A stretch of DNA of 64,000 nucleotides from Apostichopus japonicus (lineage: Eukaryota; Echinodermata; Holothuroidea; Aspidochirotida; Stichopodidae). The notes under the pieces were generated by a model. That model saw nothing but the letters and a program-made list of their open reading frames with translations. It ran no database searches and was not told the DNA's origin. The position numbers and the translations under genes are program-made. The DNA lies in contig NC_092568.1 of NCBI RefSeq assembly GCF_037975245.1, forward strand, positions 41,467,631 through 41,531,630, written 5' to 3'. Positions 45,612 to 57,600 of the stretch are shown here, in pieces (position 1 is the first letter of the stretch; the number at the start of each line of letters is the position of its first letter).

Positions 45612-46669
45612 TGTTACCTGCTCTTGTATTGTGCAATGTAGCATGGTAAAACTCTTATCTGCTCTTGTATTGCAATGTGGCATGGTGAAACTGTTATCTG
45701 CTCTTGTATTGCAGTATGGCATGGTGAAACTGTTATCTGCTCTTGTATTGCAGTATGGCATGGTGAAACTGTTATCTGCTCTTGTATTGCAGTATGGCAT
45801 GGTGAAACTGTTATCTGCTCTTGTATTGCAGTATGGCATGGTGAAACTGTTATCTGCTCTTGTATTGCAGTATGGCATGGTGAAACTGTTATCTGCTCTT
45901 GTATTGCAGTATGGCATGGTGAAACTGTTATCTGCTCTTGTATTGCAGTATGGCATGGTGAAACTGTTATCTGCTCTTGTATTGCAGTATGGCATGGTGA
46001 AACTGTTATCTGCTCTTGTATTGCAGTATGGCATGGTGAAACTGTTATCTGCTCTTGTATTGCAGTATGGCATGGTGAAACTGTTATCTGCTCTTGTATT
46101 GCAGTGTGGCATGGTAACACTCTTATCTGCTCTTGTATTGCAGTGTGGCATGGTGAAACTCTTTATCTGCTCTTGTATTGCAGTGTGGCATGGTAAAAAT
46201 CTTATCTGCTCTTGTATTGCAGTGTGGCATGGTAAAACACTTATCTGCTCTTGAATTACAGTGTGATATGGTGAAACTGTTATCTGCTCTTGTATTGCAG
46301 TGTGGCATGATAAAAATCTTATCTGCTCTTGTATTGCAGTGTGGCATGATAAAAATCTTATCTGCTCTTGTATTGCAGTGTGGCATGGTAAAACTCTTAT
46401 CTGCTCTTGAATTACAGTGTGATATGGTGAAACTGTTATCTGCTCTTGTATTGCAGTGTGGCATGATAAAAATCTTATCTGCTCTTTTATTGCAGTGTGG
46501 CATGGTAAAACTCTTTTCTTGTATTGCAGTGTGGCATGGTAAAACTCTTTTCTTGTATTGCAGTGTGGCATGGTAAAACTCTTTTCTTGTATTGCAGTGT
46601 GGCATGGTAAAACTCTTCTCTTTTATTGCAGTGTGGCATGGTAAAACTCTTATCTGCTATTGTATTGAC
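45612..46669 (+). repeat. 39-bp minisatellite, ~27 copies (last ones 34 bp)
   Basis: Each unit is close to CTGTTATCTGCTCTTGTATT, GCAGTATGGCATGGTGAAA. The first two-thirds is nearly homogeneous; the right third varies (TGTGGCATGATAAAA, TGTGATATGG), and the last units lose 5 bp. Because 39 is a multiple of three and most frames lack a stop, frames of 130-326 codons open on both strands. They have no non-repetitive extension and are not considered genes. Confidence 0.97.
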
Positions 46670-46854
46670 ATTTTGTATCATGTTAAGTGAACTGCTACTA
46701 ACTTAGCTTCAAATAAAAGGGAACAAATAAGTTTGTCTTGTATGAAAATACAGACACATATCATCATGAATACATGTTACGTCTCAAGAAAGTTACAAAT
46801 AAATCAAGACAACAGGCAATATGTTTGAATTTCCATTTTATGGTATCAATGTTT

Positions 46855-46930
46855 GTGGATACAAAGTGAACACTAATACAAAGTGAACACCAATACAAAG
46901 TGAACACTAACATACAGTGAACATTAACAG
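46855..46930 (+). repeat. 17-bp tandem repeat, ~4 copies
   Basis: ATACAAAGTGAACACTA recurs with one- or two-base changes. Intergenic. Confidence 0.9.
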
Positions 46931-48527
46931 ATTTGTTCACAGATGAAACGACCCTAGAGAAAACTACACTTACAGGTGTATAAAAACATGCATAACCATC
47001 AATACAAACATGTTAATTATACAACAATCTGCATTTGTTTCCACACTTTATTATTGTCTGGCTTCCAAATAGCCAATATTTTACATAAATACCAGCTGTA
47101 GTCAAGTAACATCTCATGAAGGATTTGATTGGTGAACTTTGTTCGAAAAGAGCCAGCTTTCTTGGCGACTTGCTTATACTTAACTATAACACTGTGTCCA
47201 TGATGTATATATGTAACCAACATAGTGAAGGTAATTTGACTTAAACATTTATTTCAGTATCAGTGAATAGGTAATTACCCTTGTTTTAACATATTAATTA
47301 ATGATAATTCCATTTGGCCGATTGTCTCATAATCTGTGATCTCTTTGCAACTCCTTTACATCTAAATCAACAAGATCATATCACTATCAGAATAATTAAT
47401 ATTCTGTTAGTTACTCATGTAGGTTTAAGCACCGTTTTATATCACAGTGGGAAGACGAGGAAAACAGAAACAGCCCCCCTCGCCAAATCTATAAACTATA
47501 TATTGTCCGGTAAATATAAATTTCTAATGACCGAGTTCTTTAATATTCTAGGCACTGCTTGACCCTGACTTCATATACCAGTGATTTATAGTTGTAGGCA
47601 CTTAATCTAATCAAGAGAAATGACATTTTCAAATCCTGCATAATGTTCCACTGACTGTCAAATCACAGACTGATTTTATTTTGAAAGATGGTTTTAATGT
47701 GTTGCTACTACCACCAACATGGCAAGACTGGATTAAAATCTCATTCATTTCCATTTCTCCCTTTATATGCATTATTGCGTAAAATGTTACCAAAAATTAT
47801 ACTTTGACTAAGAAGACACCCCCAGAAAGACTTTACTCAGAAAGAGTTTAGTATGATAGTAAGTTTACTAACAGTTTCATGACCTAGCTATATACTTGAG
47901 GCCATGAAAATTAATTCTATTTGATATTAAAAAAAAAGAAAACAAGAATCATATTCTTCTCTTTAGAACAAACTAGGATTTGCCAGATTCTCTGCTACAC
48001 CCAAGATAAAGTTTTATTTAACTCAACTGATTTGCTTAATTCAGACCTAGTGCAGAAGCTCTGAACAGCTATCACTTCTCTACTGGACATTACTGGCAAG
48101 TTCATACGCGATGCTCGAAATAGCTGAAAGATTCTATTCTAAGAAGCCTCTAGCATTAACATTCCCAGGCACCCCTCTAGCATTAACATTCCCAGGCACC
48201 TATCATTTTTTTTTTCACTCACCATTAGAAATACCTCTTTAAGAATATTCCCAAACAAAAATTCCACTTTTTTCCTTTATCTTTTGCTCAGGTCAACTAC
48301 TAACTCTCCATGTTCTAAAAGTTTTACTTATGATTCTACCATCCATTGCTCCTTGCTTTTCTTCTTAGATTCTAATATTTTTGTTAGGTCATTGCATTTT
48401 TATGGCACACCCTGGTTTTTGTTTGATGTCTTAATCTGTAATATCACTACTCGTTAGACACAATATCAACTGCATGCTTACATGAGAATAACACTGTACA
48501 AATAATAACAAAGAATGGCAGTGGTGG
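46931..48527. other. Intergenic region 3' of EML
   Basis: No exon recognised. A 26-bp direct duplication (CCTCTAGCATTAACATTCCC plus AGGCAC) lies at about 48148-48200. The region probably includes the EML 3' UTR on its right. Confidence 0.5.
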
Positions 48528-48653
48528 TTACTCCATCTTCCACTGCAAGACGGACATGTCCCGGCCCCCGGTGGAGATCAGAGTGTGATCGTCAGGAAAG
48601 AAATCCACACATGTCACGTGACTGCTGTGTCCTGGATAAGCATTGCACTCCGT
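48528..48653 (-). CDS. EML: EML exon O (last WD blade and stop)
   Basis: 41 codons plus TAA (48530-48528): TECNAYPGHSSHVTCVDFFP then DDHTLISTGGRDMSVLQWKM and E. GHSSHVT and LISTGG-DMS--QW close the propeller as in other EMLs. A minus-strand AATAAA near 48009-48014 is a possible poly(A) signal. Confidence 0.95.
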   Translation of the reverse strand, partial: TECNAYPGHSSHVTCVDFFPDDHTLISTGGRDMSVLQWKME

Positions 48654-51600
48654 CTAAATGGAAGAAAACAGAACTATGCGTGAGAACAGGCACACATCAC
48701 ACACACAAAACAACAATATTCATATCGGTAGACAACATCTAACATTGATCCTGACAAAGAAAAGTAAAATATCCCGGGATTCAGCAGAATTGCAAATAGT
48801 TGTCACCTTGGAAACCATAAGGGTGACAACTGTGTCACTTGATACAATATTGGTGCCCCTGCCATCATCAGTCAAATGTTTGTAGATTGCTATTTGAAGG
48901 CACATCTACAGGATGTGCAGTGTGTAATAGGATGTGCAATGGGATGTGCAATGTGCAATATATGACTAGATGCGTCAATGGCTAACTCTTTGGGTTCTTC
49001 TACATTCCAGTCTGCGATAGTGGTGACTACATCCAAATTGATTTCATTTTACATCGACTTGTGATCATAAACAAATATCCGTTGTTTTGACTGGGATGTT
49101 GTAAGTTTACACCTACCTTGGGATGCGACGCTGGACTCTTAAAAAGTTTCACTTTTCCAAAGTCATCCCCGGTGGCAATGATAGATCCATCATGTGATCT
49201 TGCAACTGTGTTGACATCGGTACCATCACTACCCTCGGGCCAGATTCCTGTCAAGAGCAGAAGAAACCAAACATTTTAAAGTAGAGTTCACTGATCTGGC
49301 TGACTGAGAATGATACTCAACCATTAATGCAGAAGCAAACACAACCACCACTCTAGACACACATCATGACAGCAATACATAACTCCTCCAAAAAGAAAGA
49401 AACCACAGGTGTTTTACTGATGACATATTTAAACTTGCTCAAGTCTACAGACTTTGATATCTTGATACAACAAGACTTTTCTATGCTGTGTTTTGGATTT
49501 ATCCATCACAAGAGTCTTTATCTCACAGGACAAAGATGATGGTTGCTCTTGCTTCTACTTTCACAGATGTATAATTTTGCTATAAATCAGAGTGACTCTT
49601 ACGACCACTGATAGGTCCAAGCCCTGATAAACAAAACATCAGTCATGTCATCTTAATGATGCATGCACCCACTTATGGAAATTAATAATTATTTATTAAG
49701 CTTCATGTGATATGTACCTGATCCATGTAAAAGTAAGAGAATTATTAAAGTGAAAGGGAGTGGAGAGTTGCAGGCAACTATTCCTTGCCACCTTTGATAG
49801 GTTTACTTTTCATTAAAAACTCATCTGAATTTCATCTGAGTATCATCTTTGAAATTATATTCAGTCTCTTACATATGACAAGTTATATGCTACCTCGTTG
49901 TCTCTTACCTATGACAGGGTATCCTAGCACACAGGTATGTGTTACCTCACTGTCTCTTACCTATGACAGGGTATCTTAGCACACACATATATATTACCTC
50001 ACTGTTTCTTACCTATGACAGGGTATCCTAGCACACAGGTATGTGTTACCTCACTGTCTCTTACCTATGACAGGGTATCCTAGCACACAGGTATATGTTA
50101 CCTCACTGTCTCTTACATATGACAGGGTATCCTAGCACACATATATATTACCTCACTGTCTCTTACCTATGACAGGGTATACTAGCACACAGGTATATGT
50201 TATCTCACTGTCTCTTACCTATGACTGGGTATCCTAGCACACATATATATTACCTCACTGTCTCTTACCTATGACCGGGTATCCTAGCACACATATATAT
50301 TACCTCACTGTCTCTTACCTATGACAACGTATACTAGCACACAGGTATATGTTATCTCACTGTCTCTTACCTATGACTGGGTATCCTAGCACACATATAT
50401 ATTACCTCACTGTCTCTTACCTATGACAACGTATACTAGCACACAGGTATATGTTATCTAACTGTCTCTTACCTATGACTGGGTATCCTAGCACACATAC
50501 ATATTACCTCACTGTCTCTTACCTATGACTGGGTATCCTAGCACACACATATATATTACCTCACTGCCTCTTACCTATGACTGGGTATCCTAGCACACAT
50601 ATATATTACCTCACTGTCTCTTACCTATGACAGGGTATCCTAGCACACAGGTATATGTTACCTCACTGTCTCTTACCTATGACTGGGTATCCTAGCACAC
50701 ACATATATATTACCTCACTGTCTCTTACCTATGACTGGGTATCCTAGCACACAGGTATATGTTACCATACTGTCTCTTACCTATGACAGGGTATACTAGC
50801 ACACAGGTATATGTTACCTCACTGTCTCTTACCTATGACAGGGTATACTAGCACACAGGTATATGTTACCTCACTGTCTCTTACCTATGACTGGGTATCC
50901 TAGCACACACATATATATTACCTCACTGTCTCTTACCTATGACTGGGTATCCTAGCACACATATATATTACCTCACTGTCTCTTACCTATGACAGGGTAT
51001 CTTAGCACACACATATATATTACCTCACTGTCTCTTACCTATGACTGGGTATCCTAGCACACATATATATTACCTCACTGTCTCTTACCTATGACAGGGT
51101 ATACTAGCACACAGGTATATGTTATCTCACTGTCTCTTACCTATGACTGGGTATCCTAGCACACATATATATTACCTCACTGTCTCTTACCTATGACAGG
51201 GTATACTAGCACACAGGTATATGTTACCTCACTGTCTCTTACCTATGACTAGGTATCTTAGCACACATATATATTACCTCACTGTCTCTTACCTATTACA
51301 GGGTATACTAGCACACAGGTATATGTTACCTCACTGTCTCTTACCTATGACAGGGTATACTAGCACACAGGTATATGTTACCTCACTGTCTCTTACCTAT
51401 GACTGGGTATCCTAGCACACATATATATTACCTCACTGTCTCTTACCTATGACAGGGTATACTAGCACACACATATATATATTACCTCACTGTCTCTTAC
51501 CTATGACAGGGTATCTTAGCACACACATATATATTACCTCACTGTCTCTTACCTATGACAGGGTATACTAGCACACAGGTATATGTTACCTCACTGTCTC

Positions 51601-54600
51601 TTACCTATGACTGGGTATCCTAGCACACACATATATATTACCTCACTGTCTCTTACCTATGACAGGGTATCCTAGCACACAGGTCTATGTTACCTCACTG
51701 TGTCTTACCTATGACTGGGTATCCTAGCACACATATATATTACCTCACTGTCTCTTACCTATGACAGGGTATCCTAGCACACAAGTATAAGTCTGCCACT
51801 CTGTATCTCTCAAATCTTTGCCGTTGACATTTTGTTTACAGGTCTCTGTATCCCAGAAGAGCATTTCATAATCGCCTGAGTTTGATTGGAGTAGTTTGCC
51901 GTCAGCAGACCAATCGATGTGGGTGACAAAACTGGAATGACCCTGAAATAGTTTGACAAACAAAATAAAGTGAAAGCTGCCATTGGATCTATATGATAAT
52001 GGTATGTAATATATATCATTGTGTAAAGATTAAGCAAATTATAATTTGAGCAATTAAAATATGCTGATGTTCACATGTAATAAAAAGTTTTACTTTAGAG
52101 TGTTTGCAACCATCTACAAATTGCTGCTCTATACCCTTGCCTTGATATATCAGTCTTACATGCAAAACTTTCTCTTTCAAAAGTAAAATACAGACACTTA
52201 CAGAACATTTTCCAACTTTAGTGTATTTCCTTCCTTCTTCTTCAACAGCATAAATGTAAATGAAGTTATCGTGAGACGCAACTGCAAGATGGCTGCCATC
52301 TAAGAACGAGAAAGAGATTCATATTAAACTTTACATTGGTAATCTTCAATTTATGTGGCTAGCAGACAACAGCTGTCAGTTAATAAGAAGAAGTAATTCT
52401 GCTGATGACAATTAACTTATACACCATATTGAATAGACTCAAGGTTCCAAATAGTACATCTGATCTTTGTCTGCTGTTAGTTAAATATTTATTCTTGAAC
52501 ATCTCTGGCAGCAGACAGTACTCATCAAACAAGGGTATATATGGAAATTTTACTCATTGTATTTCACTGGGAGCAACCGAGACTACAAGCACAATGAAAG
52601 TGTCAGGGACTGTTTGCAAAACTAGGTAAAAGTCACTGTAGAAGGCCTGGACTACTGTATAGGATCTAATATGGAGATGGTTCACTATGCCAACATCTGT
52701 GGTCATCTCTGGTGACAACATTCAGTCTGGTACATCTAATTTATTAACCTTTACATTCATCATACTTGATGTTCATATTTCCTTTGACTGTTTATAAATG
52801 TTAGTAATAGCATATAAAGTTGGCATTGAATTCTGTGACATGATTTTTCTTCCCAGCAAAGTTGAAAGAAACAACAGAAACAAAACCAAAGGTAACGGAA
52901 TTGATTTCTGGAAGCATTGGACAAAATGACCGCCCCCAGAAAGAAATGCCTCTGAGCTTATATCTGTTGCAAACATTTGGGGGGGAGGGAGGGGCAGAGG
53001 GAGGGGGAGGGAGAGGGAGAGGAGGAGATGAGGAGCGGAAGGAGAGGGGGCAGTATTAAGAGAAGGCATTCCAATTGTAATGGTCTGTTTATCTCTTGTT
53101 TACCTGGAGAGTATCGAATGATATCATGCTGTTCATTGCCATCTGTGTGGACTGTCACTAAGTCGTGAGTATCTGCATCTAGGACCATCCATCTACCAGT
53201 CTGTAGACCGACAGCGATGAAATTACCAGAAGGATGGAACCCTACGGACTGGATAGGATCCTGAAAGGCAACATGACAGAAACATCTTAAGAAAGGAGCC
53301 GAGTGGAAACCATGGGGAGGGTTCAAATAGCGATATTTAATATGGAATGATGAATAACTCTGACGATCTTGTCTAGATGACGACGTGAACATCAGATATA
53401 ACCAAAGGGTACTACTGATCACTAAGAATTGGTAGGAGGAGGGGGGGGGGGTAACCTTATTAGAATTGAAATTTAAAGATCCAAGAGTAATAGATCTTCT
53501 ACTGAGATAAATCAAATGCCAGTGATCATGAGTAAAGGTAGAAAGTATGGGTGGGGAGAGTGAGGGAGAGGTACATACAATCATGTGAACAAACGTAAAG
53601 CATACTAAACAAAACATGGAAGTATGGGTGAGGGAGAGGTACATACAATCATGTGAAGAAATGTAAAGCATACTGATAAAAACATGTTCACTTAATTATT
53701 ATCATTAACCAACAAACAAAACTATAAGATTAAACCTTTCCTTTGGAAAGCTTAGGTTTGAGACCGACAATGATACACTGTGACTGACCTCCAGTGTTTT
53801 TGACCAGAGTGGCTTGTGAGACTCCATGTCCCAGACAACCAGTCGTTTGTCGTGAGCACCAGTAGCAAACATTCCTAGGTTAGGGTTGATACCTAGACCC
53901 CACAGTTCATCAGTATGACCCTGAAAGACAATAACAGAAATCGGTGAATGTGTGTTACTATCGATAAACAGAGAGTCTTGTTAAAGCTTGGACCAGAACT
54001 TGAACTTGACAGTGCTTACAGGACAGCGGCAATATTAACTACCGTATCTATCTAATCTGCCTCCCTGATAGTAATATGACATACTGGGCCAATATACAAT
54101 ATTATTGGCTATTACATGCAATCAACAACTCATATACATGAATACTTCAAACAAGAAGATTACTGACATAAAGTTATTTATAGTATGGTAGGATACAGGA
54201 CTAGGCTCAAGCAGCAACAAATAGAAAAAGGTTTGCATAACTTGTTGTTTTCATATTTAAGACTTTGTCAAATAACTTATAAACAAAGTACAAGTGCATC
54301 ATCTTCCTGGATTAGTATCAATAGAAAGAGAGAGTGTTAACTGTTCCCAGAGTAAGTGCTTGTTTATATAAAAGCATAACAACTACTGAACACATTATTA
54401 GTGACTAGTAGCAATATAAGAAGAAAAAAACAATTGAAACTGCATGACATCAAGAAACTACTACTTTTTATAAGATATGGATATAGCAAATAGTACAGCA
54501 AATGGTAAATAAATATTAACATGAAAAAAGAACATAATATTACTGCCTTACTTGCACAACTGTTTCAAACTCGCCACCAATCTCTCCTTTAAGAATAGCA

Positions 54601-57600
54601 TTGCGGGTGGTACCAACAAAGATCAATGACTCGTTAGCTTGACAGAGTGCCCTCACTGGTCCAGTTTCATCCGGTAGCTGGATTGAACAAATAAGTATTA
54701 ATTACGTTAAACGTTTACACTAGTAGGAGTCATTAACAGTAGCAGACAAAATAGAGAATAAAGATTTAAGATATGCAGGGTTGTGTGCAAATCAAATTAC
54801 AGTATTACACATTAGCATATATAACATATACAGAAGGAGTTTCATTCAAAGTATATATCATTACAAAGAACATGTCAATGGTATAACTTTCCACTAAGAG
54901 GAAACTGTTTGTGTTTTCAATAGGTCACACGAATGTAAGCAATCACAGACTATTGAACAAACAAACGATTAAGTCCTGAACATATTTATTACATCTTCCT
55001 CTGTCGACTATAAGCTGATTTAACTGATTATAATTCAAAGCTTTCCATAAACTACTTAATTTGATCAATGGGAAGCTAGAATAACCTAAACCCCACATAT
55101 CAATCATGTCAATGATTCATATCAGTTTCAATTATCAAAGATCACAATACTGATAGTAAAGATTGAAGACTAAGCTATTTCTTGAAGGACTCTACTTTTA
55201 CTCACATCAGCGGTTCCTTGGTTTTCAAAAGATGAGTTCCATGAGTGGATCTTTTTATCTTTGCCACCTCCTGAGAGGAACCCTCCATCAGACAGATTAA
55301 TGATAGAGAAGATTGGCCCTTCATGAGCTCCTGGAACTGCTTGGCGGATCCGGGTCCCACCTGTCGACAAATTGCCAATCAATGAGCAATGTATAAAATT
55401 AATAATTATTATAGTCTGCCCGATGACAAACATTAAACAGGCAGTTATGGAATACCAAGCTACCATAAATAAATATTGAACTTATGGGGATATGTGATGA
55501 CATGGGCATCCTTTAATGTTGGCTGTATGCTACACATGGTAAACAGCTCTATATATCTATTACAGCCTGTACTGTGGGTTGCGATAACTGTATCACTGCA
55601 GACTTGATTAAGTCTTCTGTCATTATTAACAAATGCAGAATTTACTATATACTGATGTCATGAAATACAAGAAATGTAGAAAATAGACAAATGAGTTGAG
55701 GATGAAAGCACAGGAATGTTTTGAGAAGAGAAATAGAAGAACTATAACATCAATCATTAAACTTTCAGAGAGGTTTTCAATTTAATTTAAACAATTCATT
55801 ATACAACAAAGAAAGGAAATTATGGAATGATTTAGAAGCACCAAATTTTAAAGTACATAGAGAACACAGGCAACAATGATGAAAATGATCTAGGAGAAAT
55901 AAAAAAATAACTGAAATGCCAGGAGTGATCAACAGAAGAACAACAAAATGAGATACTTCTGTCATTACATTGACTGAATCGAACGGTCTACATACCTTTA
56001 CCCCAGATGAAGATGTTACCGTTGGAATCACCAGTAATAACATCACCCTCTGCTGAGAATGTCATACAGAGGACAAACTTCGGCTTATCGTGTTTCTACG
56101 CAAAAAGAGAATGAAGGACATCCAAAGTTACCATGAAATTCACTACCGACAAATAATTCAAAAAAATACAAAGGAATGTTGGAAACATGTTGTGGTAATC
56201 TGGGGTCAGTATACAATATCTGTACTCCTCTGCTGACATGAACCAATAACTTGAACCGACACTCGGCACTGAACTCAACGTTAATAATCTCTCTCAATGA
56301 ACAGATGTGAAGTTAGCTTTATGGATTGATCTTTTGTGGATCAGTCTAAATATCATCATCAGTGTGAATGAATGGAGGGATTATCTGAACTTTACACAAT
56401 AACCAACCACGACTCACTCTCTGCATAAATTAAAGATATCAAACAAGGTTATCTTATTTGACACAGATTGCTAGCCAACCATAAAATGATAAATGGGTCT
56501 GTAAATTGTGGGATTAAGTGACACAGTCACTGGTTGGGCACACTTATCAGAGCTCAGAGTGGTAGTAGATAAATGAAACACAATCATGGAAAAAGGTTGA
56601 ATATTGCTAACCATTTGTAAGGGTAGGATTAAATGCTCTTAATATGAGAGCAGCAATCAAAGGGACAATATAGTGATGACCCTTGTCTTACTGGTATCTC
56701 AGTTTGATACCAGAAAGTATTGGTCAGTCTGTGTCAGTCTGATCTCAAGGGTCCATACAATGTTATGAAAAACATGCAGATAATATGCTCCAATGCTGTG
56801 GAAGGAGTGTGTCAGATGTTATGTAAGCCTCTTTAAACATGTGGTCATTTTAGCAGCATTAGGTGAGTAGGGTATGGGGGGGGGGGGAGGTCACTATAAC
56901 ATTGCATATATCTTATTTATTACTACCTTCTGATACATACAGGATAGATTAAGGTTCTCTTACAACTAACTTGGAGGCCTTGGGAGGAAGAAAAGTAACT
57001 GAATGTAAACCCATTCACTCCATTTATAACATTACGGTGATGGCTGTCTCTAATTACATGAACAATATCTCGCTACAAAGTGTCAAACGACACAAACTGG
57101 CTACTAAAGTGAGCATTTGTTTGTTACCAACTACAGTCAGAAAGCAGAACAGTGTCTTCCTTACCTCAAAAATACCAGACTTCCTGACCAGTTTCCCAGT
57201 GGAATAATTCCAAAAGTGTATATGTCCCTTGCCAAGACTGATCAATTGATTCTCCAGTTGAGGTGGGAACTCTACCTGCACGACAGGGTCTTGAGAGCTC
57301 TAAAGATGCCGGAGATACAAAAGAAGATAATCAAATACAAAGTTACACCTTAATCTTAAGATTTATTGGAATAGTCTGCCTTACATCATCAACCCATTGT
57401 TATCTAAAAACTCATGAAAACTGTCATACTTTATTAGAAGTCATATACTCATGTTTGTTACCAAAATGCAAAATCGCACCTGACATGAATATTTATGAGT
57501 GACTCACTTATCTGTCTCTTGAGATTTATTGGAATAGTCTGCCTTACATCATCAACCCATTGTGTTCTAAAAACTCATGAAAACTGTCATACTTTATTAG

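Noticed and set aside
45556-46681. Open frames of 130-326 codons on both strands
   Set aside because: They are produced by a 39-bp (13-codon) stop-free repeat read in almost every frame. There is no unique flanking domain, and several frames on both strands are open over the same interval.
49867-51758. CRISPR-like regular array
   Set aside because: Units are contiguous copies without unique spacers, the DNA is eukaryotic, and the unit is traceable to an EML exon end.
52958-53671. 237-codon minus-strand open frame
   Set aside because: Only 53104-53260 is EML exon K. The flanks are low-complexity Ser/Leu/Pro runs beyond good splice sites and are not conserved.
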